DNA of 64,000 nt from Flavobacterium pisciphilum (GCF_020905345.1 NZ_JAJJMO010000001.1:3782001-3846000), one strand, 5' to 3'; counted from the stretch's first letter, positions 54,285 to 63,827 are shown. Program-made: numbers and translations. Notes: generated by a model from the sequence alone, not told the origin.

Positions 54285-55484
54285 TTAATAGACTAAATAT
54301 TTCATGCGCATTTTTTTAAAAGATTCTAAATCCTTTTGCCAGCTCTTTCTTATTTTGCTTTCAGAAATTCCACTTTCAATTTGCTGTTGTAATTTTTTTG
54401 TTCCAGCTAGTTTTGTGAAAAAGGGATTGAAGAATTTCGTTTTATCAGAAGTATTTTGATAGGCTTTAATTAGCCATTTTAGTTCTAATCGTGTTAGTTT
54501 AGGATAAGCTGTTAGATCTTCACCAAAACATTCTTTTCCATTATATAGGGGATCTTTGGCTCCAAAATTTGGTTTAGGAGTAAAGCTGAAATTTGTTTTT
54601 GCTAAATAGGGAGAACCATAAATCTGAAATTGTTTTTCGGTTCCACGTCCCATACTCACATTAGTACCTTCAAAAAGACATAAACTTGCGTATAGGTTTA
54701 TAGATTGGTCATTGGGTAAATTTGGAGATGGTTTTGCAAGTAAGCTATATTCCATTTTTCGGTTATAATCCAGACATGGTATTACAGTCAATTTACATTG
54801 AATTCCATTTTTAAGCCATTTTTCTCCATTAACCATTTGAGCATATTCTCCAATAGTCATTCCGTGAAGTAACGGAATAGGGTGCATGCCTACAAAGCTG
54901 GTGAATTCTTTTTCTAAAAGTGGCCCATCGACAATACCTCCATTAGGATTTGGTCTATCAAGTACCATAAGCGGAATCCCGTTTTCTGCACAAGCCTCCA
55001 TTACATAGTGTAAAGAAGAGATATAGGTATAGAAACGTGCTCCTACGTCTTGTAAATCAAAAATCATAACATCGATTCCTGCTAGCTGTGCTGCCTTTGG
55101 TTTTTTGTTGTCCCCATAAAGAGAAATAATTGGCAGTCCTGTTTTAGTGTCTTTTGCATCTACTATATGTTCGCCTGCATCTGCTGTTCCTCTAAAACCG
55201 TGCTCAGGAGCAAAAATAGTTTGAACAGCAATTTTTTTCTCTAATAAGAAATCTACCAGATGTGTTTTGTTAGATAAAATTCCTGTCTGATTAGTTACGA
55301 TTCCTACTTTTTTATCTTTCAATAAAGGCAGGTATTTTTCATAATTATCGGCTCCAGTTTTAATACCAGGATTGTTGATTTCTAACAGGTTGTTTTTTGC
55401 AACTGGCTGAAATGTATTCGAATATGATGGAACGTAAAATACAGTTGCTATAAGAAGAGCGCTTTTTGCTATGAATTTTATCAT
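54285..55484 (-). CDS. NamZ-type exo-beta-N-acetylmuramidase (DUF1343)
   Basis: A 399-residue secreted protein (signal peptide about 1-22). GIVTNQTGILSNKTHLVDFL, FAPEHGFRGTADAGEHI, FDLQDVGARFYTYISSLHYV and DRPNPNGG are typical of DUF1343, whose characterised member NamZ releases MurNAc from the non-reducing end of peptidoglycan chains. Neighbouring murQ, anmK and nagZ-like genes fit. It begins the part of the operon downstream of the susCD hairpin. Confidence 0.88.
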   Translation of the reverse strand: MIKFIAKSALLIATVFYVPSYSNTFQPVAKNNLLEINNPGIKTGADNYEKYLPLLKDKKVGIVTNQTGILSNKTHLVDFLLEKKIAVQTIFAPEHGFRGTADAGEHIVDAKDTKTGLPIISLYGDNKKPKAAQLAGIDVMIFDLQDVGARFYTYISSLHYVMEACAENGIPLMVLDRPNPNGGIVDGPLLEKEFTSFVGMHPIPLLHGMTIGEYAQMVNGEKWLKNGIQCKLTVIPCLDYNRKMEYSLLAKPSPNLPNDQSINLYASLCLFEGTNVSMGRGTEKQFQIYGSPYLAKTNFSFTPKPNFGAKDPLYNGKECFGEDLTAYPKLTRLELKWLIKAYQNTSDKTKFFNPFFTKLAGTKKLQQQIESGISESKIRKSWQKDLESFKKMRMKYLVY

Positions 55485-55691
55485 TTTAATTTACGGTTTA
55501 GTGGTTAGAAGGCTGAAATTGACTAAATAAAGTTTTTAAATTATTGATTGATTGGTATTCAGTTTTTTGATTGTTGTTGTGAGTTGTAGTTTATTAAAGG
55601 TACTGTTTATCTGCAATTTCAGATAGGTCTTTTTATTTTCGTCGAATTATTTCATTTACATCTTCGGTTTGCGAAGATATGATTTTATAAT

Positions 55692-55723
55692 ACTACCTCT
55701 GGGTGTCTATGTCCAGAGGTAGT
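55692..55723 (-). terminator. hairpin after susD
   Basis: ACTACCTCTGG and CCAGAGGTAGT form a perfect 11-bp stem with a 10-base loop, 25 bases after the susD stop. The T run is weak, so it may only reduce transcription into namZ. Confidence 0.65.
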
Positions 55724-55747
55724 TTGTTATTTTATCAGATTAAGTAA

Positions 55748-57481
55748 TTACCAACCTGTGTTTTGTTTTAATTCTACACCTTGAGCTTTATACAAATCAA
55801 TATCATTAGTAGGGATATTCATTAAGTAGTGTTTTGCTTCAAAGTTTCTAGTGCTTGTTGGGTATATTTTTACATATCCATTAGCATCTACAGTTGTTTG
55901 TGATCCAACAGGAGTACCAATTCTCGCTCCAAGATTTACATCTAAGTTTTTAGAAGTATCTAAATAATCTCCTTTTTTCCAACGGTAAATGTCCATTTGT
56001 CTTAAAGTAGTCCAGCTCATGAATTCAATTTGGCGCTCACGACGAACTTCCCAGATTAGAGGGCTAACAGCTCCAGAAATTTGCTCTAAAGTAGAAGTTC
56101 TTCTTGGGTCGTTAATTTGAACACCGCCAGCAAAAGCATTGCTTCCATCAGTAGTTAAAGCAGCTATTCCAGCACGTGCACGTACTTTATTGATAGACAT
56201 ATCAAGATCTGTATTGGTAGCAGTACCAAGTTCAGCACAAGCTTCAGCATAATTTAAATATACTTCGCTTAGTGTAAACAATGGACTGTCTGTGTAATTA
56301 CGTCCACCTGTTGTAACATCAGGACCTGTTGTTGCAGGGTTGTTGTATAATTCAAACACATATCCAGACATAGAAACCAATGCAGCTGTACTAAAAGGCT
56401 TTCCTTTATAGCCATAATTGGTAGGGTTAACTGTTTTTCCAAAGCGAGGATCTCTATTAGCAAAAGTTTTTGTAACATCATCATCACCTGTATATTGTGC
56501 ATTTCCTGCTTGCTGTATAGGTAATCCATTAGTAGTTACATAACTATCGGCAGCCCATTTTGTTAAGCCATATTGTATGGTTGATGAATTTGTATAATTT
56601 TGAAGAGAGTGCATTAATACGTTTGTTAAATAACGTTTTGCAAGTATCACCTCAGTATTACCAGCCAATTCAACAGAGTTATAAAGAGATTTCCAATCTG
56701 CGTTTAATTTATACCCACCATTATTTATTACAGCTAATGATGCAGTTTTTGCTTTGTTAAGATAAGCGCTTCCATCTTGACCCAAATGGTATTTTCTGTA
56801 AGTTCCTTCATAAAGACAAGCGTTACTCAAAGCTGCATAAGCAGTATATTTATTAACGGTTACGTTTTTGTCGTCAACAGGAAGTAATAGGTTAGCTGCT
56901 TCTTCTAATTCGGCAATAACTTTATCGATAATTTCTGCTCTTTGTTTTGCTGGAGCATAAACCGCAGGATCATTTTGAGATAGATAGCGATCGGTATATG
57001 GTACGTCACCAAATTTTTGTACTAAGCGAAAATAGGTATAGGCTCTGAAAAATTTAGCTACTCCTATATAATGATTCTTTTTTGCCTCTGACATTGGAAC
57101 AGTAGGTATTTTTTCTAGCATTAAATTACAACGACGGATAAGTGTGTAATATTCATTCCAAGAATAAACATTAGTCGTACTTGCTGTAACTGGCATCTGA
57201 TAGAAAGTGAAAGCAGATAGATTATCGTCTACTTTAAAATCGCTACCGTGATAGTAAAAAGAGGAAAGTCCAATTGTTGTACCATTTCCGTAACCATAAA
57301 ATGTATCATAATTAACCCATGAAAATGTCTTTACGTTATCTTCTGATTGCCAAAAGTTTTCGTTTGTAAATTTATCTGCTGGATCATCTGATAAATAGTC
57401 GTCACAACTAACTGAGGTTGTTGCTACAAAAGCAGTAGCAAACATCAGTAGTAATTTAGATTTTATAATTGATTTTTTCAT
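55748..57481 (-). CDS. SusD/RagB-family nutrient-binding lipoprotein
   Basis: A 577-residue surface lipoprotein (lipobox TSVSC, then DDYLSDDPAD, an acidic export-type signal). It has the TPR-rich SusD fold: NCMLEKIPTVP-type helices near the front, FFRAYTYFRLVQKFGDVP, LYNSVELAGNTEVILA, and RRERQIEFMSW with WKKGDYLDTS near the end. It pairs with SusC, encoded 24 bases upstream, to capture oligosaccharides; the operon context points to peptidoglycan-derived ligands. Confidence 0.93.
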   Translation of the reverse strand: MKKSIIKSKLLLMFATAFVATTSVSCDDYLSDDPADKFTNENFWQSEDNVKTFSWVNYDTFYGYGNGTTIGLSSFYYHGSDFKVDDNLSAFTFYQMPVTASTTNVYSWNEYYTLIRRCNLMLEKIPTVPMSEAKKNHYIGVAKFFRAYTYFRLVQKFGDVPYTDRYLSQNDPAVYAPAKQRAEIIDKVIAELEEAANLLLPVDDKNVTVNKYTAYAALSNACLYEGTYRKYHLGQDGSAYLNKAKTASLAVINNGGYKLNADWKSLYNSVELAGNTEVILAKRYLTNVLMHSLQNYTNSSTIQYGLTKWAADSYVTTNGLPIQQAGNAQYTGDDDVTKTFANRDPRFGKTVNPTNYGYKGKPFSTAALVSMSGYVFELYNNPATTGPDVTTGGRNYTDSPLFTLSEVYLNYAEACAELGTATNTDLDMSINKVRARAGIAALTTDGSNAFAGGVQINDPRRTSTLEQISGAVSPLIWEVRRERQIEFMSWTTLRQMDIYRWKKGDYLDTSKNLDVNLGARIGTPVGSQTTVDANGYVKIYPTSTRNFEAKHYLMNIPTNDIDLYKAQGVELKQNTGW

Positions 57482-57505
57482 TTTAAAATTTTTGAATAGT
57501 TAGTA

Positions 57506-60500
57506 TTAGAAAGATAGCTCAACACCAAAAGACCATGTTTTGGTAAAAGGATAACTTCTTCCCCAGAAGATTTCTGTTTCATTAATTTCTGGATCTACAG
57601 GTAGACGGCTATCAGCCCAAGTCACTAAGTTCTCTCCTGAAGTATAGATTCTTACTTTTTCTAAGCCTGCCTTTTTGATGAAGTCTTTTGGTAAAGAGTA
57701 CCCAAAACTAAAATTCTTAAGACGTAGGTAAGACATATCAAGTAGGTATCTTGATTGTGTAATGAAGTTATTCATACCGTTAGTACTACCTCCAAAAGCA
57801 ACAGATTCACTAGCGTAAGAAGGATTAGGCCAGTACGCACCTGTATTCTCTGGTGTCCAATAGTCTGCTTGATTTGCATACATTTGTTGAGGCGAACGGT
57901 AAAAAGGCAATACAGCATCAGAAGCTGCCCAATAATCACGTTTAGCTACTCCTTGGAAGAAAGCAGAAATGTCAAATCCATGAAACGTACCACCTAATGT
58001 TATTCCGTATTTGTAACGAGGAGTTGTGTTCCCAATTTTCTTTAGATCTCCATGATCATCTGCAGTTCCAGCTCCACGAGAGATAACACCATCGCCATTA
58101 GTATCTACATAATGAACATCTCCAGCTCCGTATTTGAAGTTACCAACTATTGTTTTAGAATAGTCTACACCATTTACTGTTTTGCCATTATTGGTGAACA
58201 CGTCATCAGATTGTAAAAGTCTATCACTTGTTAAACCCCAAATTTGACCAATTTCATATCCATCATAATAAGTAGATAGTAATTTTGAGCTATTGTTCCA
58301 TTTTGTAACCACTGATTTATAGTCAGATAAAGCAAGGTCTACAAATACTGAAGCATTCTCGTTTATTTTTTTGTTGAAATTCAAAGCCAATTCCCATCCT
58401 CTTGTTCTCATGTTTCCTGAGTTGGTTTGAGCAGCAGTTTGACCAAATGAACCAGGAAGAGTTATACCAGGAGCTAGCATTCCTTTTGTGTCACGTTGGT
58501 ACAAGTCAAATGAAGCACCAAGCATGTCAAATATTCTAACATCTATACCTATATCTTTTGTGTATACTTTCTCCCAAGTTAATGATGGATCAACATTAGT
58601 TGGCAAATCAGTAGAAGGAGGTAAAACAGCTCCACTATTAATCCACGATGGATTTTTAGCATTTAATACAGATAAGAAAGCATTGTTTCCAATGTTTTGA
58701 TTTCCAATTGCTCCCATAGATGCACGTAACTTAAGGTCATTTAACCAGCCACGTGTGTTTTCCATGAATTTTTCATTGCTAATTCTGTATCCTACAGAAG
58801 CCGATGGGAAGAATCCCCATTGTTGATCTGTTGGGAATTTAGAAGAACCGTCATAACGAGCATTCAATTCTAACAAATAAATTCCGTTATAATCATAATT
58901 TACACGAGCAAAGAAACCTGCAATTGAATAGTTTGTTTCTGCTGGATTCAAAGTGGTATTTGCAGCTCCAGAAACAAATTGTTCCCCTACTGCAAGGTTG
59001 AATTCTGGTTTAGACTTGTCTAGAAGGGTATTTCTTCTTGCATAAGTACGTGAGAAATCTTGCCATTCTGAGTTAAAACCTCCTAAGAATTTAAAATTGT
59101 GATTGTTGAATTGTTTTTTGTAGTTAGCATAGATGTTAACCACATTTGTTTTTGATTCTGCTTTTGATTGCGCAACAAAATCATTTCCTGCTTCAAGAGT
59201 AGTAGGAGTTGCTGTTTGTATTGTTGTAGCATCATAAGGCATAGCTGACCAGCTGTCCCAAGCTTGAAATTTACCGCCGTTTTGTTTTCTCGAATAATAA
59301 TCAGTTACGCTACTTACTTCAGCTATTAAGTTAAGATCTTTTGCGATTTCTGCAGTGAATTTTGCACTTAATCTACTGTTATATTGATCATTTTCATTCA
59401 TAGAAGCATTAGATAAATATCCTCCAGCAGTACGGAAATTATACCCTCTATACGTACCAAAATTTGGTGTGTATTGTCCCCAGCGAAGTGCATAACCAAG
59501 ATATCCTCCATAGCCTGTATCATCTGTACCGGCACCTCCATAATAATTAAATGGTTGTTCGTAGGTATTACGAATGGTCATTACTTTGAAATCACCAGTA
59601 AGCCAATCGGCTAATTTTGTTGTGAATCCTAAATTTATATTTGTTCTCTTTCTAGTTTCTTGATTTACTCTTAGCATTCCTTTTTGATCAGTAAGACCAA
59701 ATGAAGCAAAGAAAGAGCTGTTGTTTCCTAAGTTACCTTGTGCAGAGAAATTGTGGAAAGTTTGAACAGCATTACTTGCATATAATTCTTTATTAGCATC
59801 CCAAACTCTGTAAAAATAAGGAGTACCATTTTTAATTTCCCAATCTTCGCCATAAACCATTTCATTGCTAGTACGGTTGTTTGCGTATTTTTCTTTCCAG
59901 TTTTTAATTCCTGTAAGTAATGTGTTGTAATTTGCTCCAAAAAATTCTGGTACAGCACCATCAGTACGTGTTCCTGCTGCAATTAATCCCGGAATTTCCT
60001 CAGTTGGGTCTAAGAATTCTAGTGTAGAAATTGGGTTGGTTAAAGCAGTGTTTCCACTATAAGAAAATCTAACTTTTCCTTCTCCTGTTTTACCTCCCTT
60101 TGTGGTAATAAGGATTACACCAAAAGCAGCACGAGCACCATAAATAGAAGCCGAAGCTGCATCTTTAAGCACAGACATCGTAGCCACATCATTTGGATTA
60201 ATAAGCGATAAGTCAGTTGGAACACCATCTACTAATACAAGAGGAGAGTCAGAACCATTAATAGTTCCGGCACCACGTATATTTATATTTGCAGGGCGAT
60301 TAATGTTTCCAGAGTTAAAATTAATATTTACACCCGGAGTAGTACCTTGCAATGCTTTACTTACGTCAGTTAACGGTCGGCTTCCTAGTGTTTTACTAAC
60401 ATCTATAGAAGCAACGGCACCTGTTAAATTGGCTTTTTTCTGAGAAGAAAACCCTACGACTACTACTTCATCTAATTTTGAAGTGCTTTCTGAAAGGTCA

Positions 60501-60772
60501 ACATTGAGCTTTTGTTGTCCCTCAAATTTTATCACTCTGGTTTCAAATCCCATATAGCTAAAGCTAAGGCTTTGTCCTGGGGATACAGCGATACTGTAAT
60601 TTCCATCAAAATCAGTTGAGCTACCATTTGCAGTTCCTTGAATAAGGACACTAACTCCTGGTATAGGAATCCCATCTGCTTTGTTTTTTACAGTTCCGGT
60701 AATTGTTTTTGTTTGCCCAAATGTTACTTGAATGAACAAAACCAACAATGAAATAAGGAATAATTTTTTCAT
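57506..60772 (-). CDS. SusC/RagA-family TonB-linked outer-membrane transporter
   Basis: A 1088-residue protein with signal peptide, a carboxypeptidase-D-regulatory-like domain (about 22-105, ITGTVKNKADGIPIPGVSV), a short TonB-box region (LDEVVVVGFSSQKK), the plug with NIRGAGTINGSDSPLVLVDG, and a 22-strand-type barrel ending SFGVELSF. It imports ligands captured by SusD through the outer membrane. It is the first gene of the minus-strand locus; a candidate operator at 60868 and a -7 element at 60803 lie in front. Confidence 0.95.
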   Translation of the reverse strand: MKKLFLISLLVLFIQVTFGQTKTITGTVKNKADGIPIPGVSVLIQGTANGSSTDFDGNYSIAVSPGQSLSFSYMGFETRVIKFEGQQKLNVDLSESTSKLDEVVVVGFSSQKKANLTGAVASIDVSKTLGSRPLTDVSKALQGTTPGVNINFNSGNINRPANINIRGAGTINGSDSPLVLVDGVPTDLSLINPNDVATMSVLKDAASASIYGARAAFGVILITTKGGKTGEGKVRFSYSGNTALTNPISTLEFLDPTEEIPGLIAAGTRTDGAVPEFFGANYNTLLTGIKNWKEKYANNRTSNEMVYGEDWEIKNGTPYFYRVWDANKELYASNAVQTFHNFSAQGNLGNNSSFFASFGLTDQKGMLRVNQETRKRTNINLGFTTKLADWLTGDFKVMTIRNTYEQPFNYYGGAGTDDTGYGGYLGYALRWGQYTPNFGTYRGYNFRTAGGYLSNASMNENDQYNSRLSAKFTAEIAKDLNLIAEVSSVTDYYSRKQNGGKFQAWDSWSAMPYDATTIQTATPTTLEAGNDFVAQSKAESKTNVVNIYANYKKQFNNHNFKFLGGFNSEWQDFSRTYARRNTLLDKSKPEFNLAVGEQFVSGAANTTLNPAETNYSIAGFFARVNYDYNGIYLLELNARYDGSSKFPTDQQWGFFPSASVGYRISNEKFMENTRGWLNDLKLRASMGAIGNQNIGNNAFLSVLNAKNPSWINSGAVLPPSTDLPTNVDPSLTWEKVYTKDIGIDVRIFDMLGASFDLYQRDTKGMLAPGITLPGSFGQTAAQTNSGNMRTRGWELALNFNKKINENASVFVDLALSDYKSVVTKWNNSSKLLSTYYDGYEIGQIWGLTSDRLLQSDDVFTNNGKTVNGVDYSKTIVGNFKYGAGDVHYVDTNGDGVISRGAGTADDHGDLKKIGNTTPRYKYGITLGGTFHGFDISAFFQGVAKRDYWAASDAVLPFYRSPQQMYANQADYWTPENTGAYWPNPSYASESVAFGGSTNGMNNFITQSRYLLDMSYLRLKNFSFGYSLPKDFIKKAGLEKVRIYTSGENLVTWADSRLPVDPEINETEIFWGRSYPFTKTWSFGVELSF

Positions 60773-60802
60773 GATTATTTGGTTTTTTTAATGGTTGTTG
60801 AG

Positions 60803-60810
60803 CAAATATA
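60803..60810 (-). promoter_or_regulatory. TAnnTTTG -7 element of susC
   Basis: On the minus strand this reads TATATTTG, 30 bases before the susC start. No -33 TTG at the usual distance is obvious. Confidence 0.45.
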
Positions 60811-60867
60811 TTTATTTATTGCATATAAATGCGGTATATTGTAATTATTTTCAAAAATTAACTAAAA

Positions 60868-60885
60868 TAACGCAAAACAATGCAG
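60868..60885 (+). promoter_or_regulatory. candidate DeoR operator, site 1
   Basis: TAACGCAAAACAATGCAG, about 58 bases upstream of the susC -7 element. It matches three other sites in this locus (60928, 61789, 61828). Confidence 0.55.
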
Positions 60886-60927
60886 TTTTTGTTCTGAATT
60901 AGCTTTGTTTTGTTTTTTGTAATTAAA

Positions 60928-60945
60928 ATATGCAAACTATTGCAG
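60928..60945 (+). promoter_or_regulatory. candidate DeoR operator, site 2
   Basis: ATATGCAAACTATTGCAG, 60 bases from site 1 in the susC/deoR divergent region and about 40 bases upstream of the regulator's -7 element. Confidence 0.5.
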
Positions 60946-60984
60946 TTGTTGAGGTGCTCTCTGCTTTTGAATTGAAATATTTGA

Positions 60985-60992
60985 TATATTTG
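60985..60992 (+). promoter_or_regulatory. TAnnTTTG -7 element of the DeoR-family gene
   Basis: TATATTTG, 24 bases before the ATG. A TTTTG lies 15 bases upstream, a little closer than the usual -33 distance. Confidence 0.5.
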
Positions 60993-61016
60993 TGCTAAAT
61001 CTTTAATTTATAAAAA

Positions 61017-61766
61017 ATGCTAAAAGCCGAAAGACATAAATATATAATGACTAGACTCTTTGAGGATCAAAAAGTTGTTACGACAGACTTGGCTTTGGCT
61101 TTAGATTTGTCGGAAGATACAATACGTAGAGATCTGAACGAATTAGACAGTAAGAATCTTCTTGAGAAAGTTTATGGCGGCGCAATACAACCTACAGAAA
61201 AGTCTGCTAATGTTTTTGATATAGCGATATCGGCTGAAGAAGAGAAGAAAAAAATAGTAACAAAAGCATTGTCATTATTGCATGATGGGCAAGTTATTAT
61301 AATGAGTGGAGGAAGTACTAATTTGGTTTTTGCAAAATTAATTCCTTCTGATTTGAAAGCTACTATATATACGTATAGCTTGCCAATAGCGATGCAGTTG
61401 TCTCAGCATCCAAATATAGATTTGATATTCATTGGTGGGAAAATGCAGAAAAATGCAATGGTTACTATAGGTATGGATGTAATACAGGTCCTGTCTAAGA
61501 TCAAAGCTGATATTTGTTTTATAGGAGCTAGTAGTATTAATGTAAAACAAGGGTTGACAGAGATAGGCTATGAAGTTTCTATTGTTAAAAAAGCAATGAT
61601 AGAATCCTCAGATAGAGTTGTTTCTATGTTTTCTTCAAATAAATTAAATACAAAAATGCCGCACGTTGTTTGCGAACTTAGCCAGCTAGATACTATTGTG
61701 ACTGATTTAGATCCAGAAGATTTAGCACTGGAAGAATATAGAAAATCTGGCGTTTTTGTGTTGTAA
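61017..61766 (+). CDS. DeoR/GlpR-family transcriptional regulator of amino-sugar use
   Basis: A 249-residue regulator with an N-terminal HTH (about 1-57: DLALALDLSEDTIRRDLNEL, LLEKVYGGAI) and a C-terminal sugar-phosphate-sensing domain (about 75-235: IIMSGGSTNLVFAKLI, LIFIGGKMQKNAMV, CFIGASSINVKQGLTE). DeoR proteins usually repress sugar genes until a phosphosugar binds. Placed between susC and nagB, it probably responds to GlcNAc- or GlcN-phosphate. Four similar 18-base sites around it are candidate operators. Confidence 0.9.
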   Translation: MLKAERHKYIMTRLFEDQKVVTTDLALALDLSEDTIRRDLNELDSKNLLEKVYGGAIQPTEKSANVFDIAISAEEEKKKIVTKALSLLHDGQVIIMSGGSTNLVFAKLIPSDLKATIYTYSLPIAMQLSQHPNIDLIFIGGKMQKNAMVTIGMDVIQVLSKIKADICFIGASSINVKQGLTEIGYEVSIVKKAMIESSDRVVSMFSSNKLNTKMPHVVCELSQLDTIVTDLDPEDLALEEYRKSGVFVL

Positions 61767-61788
61767 TCTGAAATTCAATCAATGATTT

Positions 61789-61806
61789 CTGCATTATTTT
61801 ACGGTA
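61789..61806 (-). promoter_or_regulatory. candidate DeoR operator, site 4
   Basis: On the minus strand it reads TACCGTAAAATAATGCAG, agreeing with site 1 at 15 of 18 positions. It lies 39 bases (centre to centre) from site 3 in inverted orientation, before nagB. Confidence 0.55.
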
Positions 61807-61827
61807 TTTTAATTTATTTTTGTTAAA

Positions 61828-61845
61828 TAACGCAAAATAATGTAT
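61828..61845 (+). promoter_or_regulatory. candidate DeoR operator, site 3
   Basis: TAACGCAAAATAATGTAT, ending 17 bases before the nagB -7 element, so a bound repressor would cover the -33 region. Confidence 0.55.
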
Positions 61846-61862
61846 TCGTTTTGTTTTTTGTA

Positions 61863-61870
61863 TATATTTG
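61863..61870 (+). promoter_or_regulatory. TAnnTTTG -7 element of nagB
   Basis: TATATTTG, 31 bases upstream of the nagB ATG and directly downstream of operator site 3. Confidence 0.5.
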
Positions 61871-61901
61871 TTAAACTAATTTTTTAACTAAGAGATATAT
61901 T

Positions 61902-63827
61902 ATGAAAACCAATTCTTCTTTGGCTTATGACATACCTGGGAAATTTGAAGAAACTCGATTTGAAAAAAATCATAATGTGATTTTTGAAAGTTCAATTGAG
62001 GCTTCAAAAGTTGTTGCTCAGGAAATAGCCGAATTAATCCGTTCAAAACAAGCTAAGAATGAATCTTGTGTGCTAGGACTAGCCACAGGCTCATCACCTA
62101 TAAAAGTATATGAAGAATTAGTTCGGATGCACAAGGAAGATGGGCTTAGTTTTAACAATGTAATCTCTTTTAATTTGGATGAGTATTATCCAATGACCAA
62201 AGAGAACCGTCAGAGTTATCATTATTTCATGAATCAGTATCTATTTAACCACATAGATATTAAGCCTGAAAATGTAAATATTCCAGATGGAACAGTTGTG
62301 CTAGAAGAACTTAATCAATATTGTGTTGATTATGAAATGAAGATAAAAGAGGCTGGAGGACTAGATTTTCAGTTATTAGGAATTGGTCGTACTGGGCACG
62401 TAGGTTTTAATGAGCCAGGTTCGCATATCAACTCAGGAACCAGAATTATAACCTTAGATCATATTACGAGAGTCGATGCATCATCAGATTTTAATGGTAT
62501 TGATAATGTTCCGAAAAGGGCAATTACTATGGGAGTTTCAACAATTCTTAGATCAAAAAGAATTGTTTTAATGGCATGGGGGCAAAATAAAGCAGCAATC
62601 ATCAAAAGAACAATCCAAGGAGATATAACTTCAGAAGTTCCCGCTACTTTTTTACAAAACCATTCTAATGCAACGTTCGTTTTAGATAAATTTTCTGCAT
62701 CTGAATTAACCCGATTCGAAACGCCATGGCTAGTTGGAGGTTGTACTTGGACACAAGAATTAAAAAGTAAAGCAATCGTTTGGCTTTGTAAAGAAACCAA
62801 ACAATCGATATTAAAACTTACTGATAGAGATTATAACAATAACGGAATGTCTGACCTTTTGGCTCAAGAAGGTTCTGCTTATGATTTGAATATTAATATG
62901 TTCAATGTTTTGCAGCATACCATTACGGGCTGGCCAGGAGGAAAACCAAATACTTCAGATTCACACAGACCAGAAAGAGCTAATCCTGCTAAAAAAAGAG
63001 TAATCCTTTTTAGTCCACACCCAGATGATGATGTGATATCGATGGGAGGAACATTTTCTAAATTAATAAAACAAGGACATGACGTGCATGTTGTGTACCA
63101 AACTTCAGGAAATATTGCTGTTACAGATGATGAGGCCTTAAAGTTTGCAGAAGTATGTAATGATTTTATAGGGAAAGAGATAGAGGGAGTTAATTTCTCA
63201 ACAGTAATTGATTTCCTAAATAATAAGACAGAGAATCAAGTAGATTCGTTAGAAGTTCGAAAATTAAAAGGGTTGATAAGAAGACGTGAGTCCTATGCAG
63301 CCACTAGATATATTGGTTTAAAAGATGAGAATACACACTTTTTGGATCTCCCTTTTTATGAAACGGGGCAAATAAAGAAAAATCCTTTGGGATTAGAAGA
63401 TATTGCAATCGTTAGAGATATTATTGCAAAAATAAAACCACATCAAGTATTTGCAGCAGGAGATTTAGCAGATCCACATGGCACGCATGAAGTATGCTTG
63501 AATGCTATATTTGCAGCAATGAAGGAATTAAAAACGGAAGCATATATGTACGATTGTTGGTTATGGTTGTACAGAGGTGCTTGGCATGAATGGGATATTC
63601 ATGAGATAGATATGGCTGTGCCATTAAGTCCAGACGAAGTAACTATTAAAAGACACGCCATCTTGTATCATCAATCTCAAAAAGACAGAGTAATGTTTCA
63701 AGGAAATGACTCCCGAGAATTTTGGGTACGAGCAGAAGAACGTAATAAAAACACAGCAAAACTGTATGATGATTTAGGTTTGGCAGAATATGAAGCAATT
63801 GAAGCTTTTAAGCGTTTTTACTACTAA
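61902..63827 (+). CDS. nagB: NagB-like glucosamine-6-phosphate deaminase fused to a PIG-L/LmbE deacetylase domain
   Basis: A 641-residue two-domain protein. Residues about 25-290 are NagB-like: ATGSSPIKVYEEL, FNLDEYYPM with Asp93, and IGRTGHVGFNEPGS with His166 and Glu171. Thr164 stands where E. coli NagB has the catalytic Asp141. Residues about 365-600 are PIG-L/LmbE-like, with the zinc motif SPHPDDD (His373, Asp376) and DPHGTHE. The deaminase would form fructose-6-phosphate; the second domain could remove the acetyl group of GlcNAc-6-phosphate, as no nagA is nearby, but this is inference. Confidence 0.88.
   Translation: MKTNSSLAYDIPGKFEETRFEKNHNVIFESSIEASKVVAQEIAELIRSKQAKNESCVLGLATGSSPIKVYEELVRMHKEDGLSFNNVISFNLDEYYPMTKENRQSYHYFMNQYLFNHIDIKPENVNIPDGTVVLEELNQYCVDYEMKIKEAGGLDFQLLGIGRTGHVGFNEPGSHINSGTRIITLDHITRVDASSDFNGIDNVPKRAITMGVSTILRSKRIVLMAWGQNKAAIIKRTIQGDITSEVPATFLQNHSNATFVLDKFSASELTRFETPWLVGGCTWTQELKSKAIVWLCKETKQSILKLTDRDYNNNGMSDLLAQEGSAYDLNINMFNVLQHTITGWPGGKPNTSDSHRPERANPAKKRVILFSPHPDDDVISMGGTFSKLIKQGHDVHVVYQTSGNIAVTDDEALKFAEVCNDFIGKEIEGVNFSTVIDFLNNKTENQVDSLEVRKLKGLIRRRESYAATRYIGLKDENTHFLDLPFYETGQIKKNPLGLEDIAIVRDIIAKIKPHQVFAAGDLADPHGTHEVCLNAIFAAMKELKTEAYMYDCWLWLYRGAWHEWDIHEIDMAVPLSPDEVTIKRHAILYHQSQKDRVMFQGNDSREFWVRAEERNKNTAKLYDDLGLAEYEAIEAFKRFYY

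Noticed and set aside
55748..60772. Several 60-90 codon frames within susC and susD on both strands.
   Set aside because: All lie inside clear SusC/SusD coding sequence and have no recognisable features.
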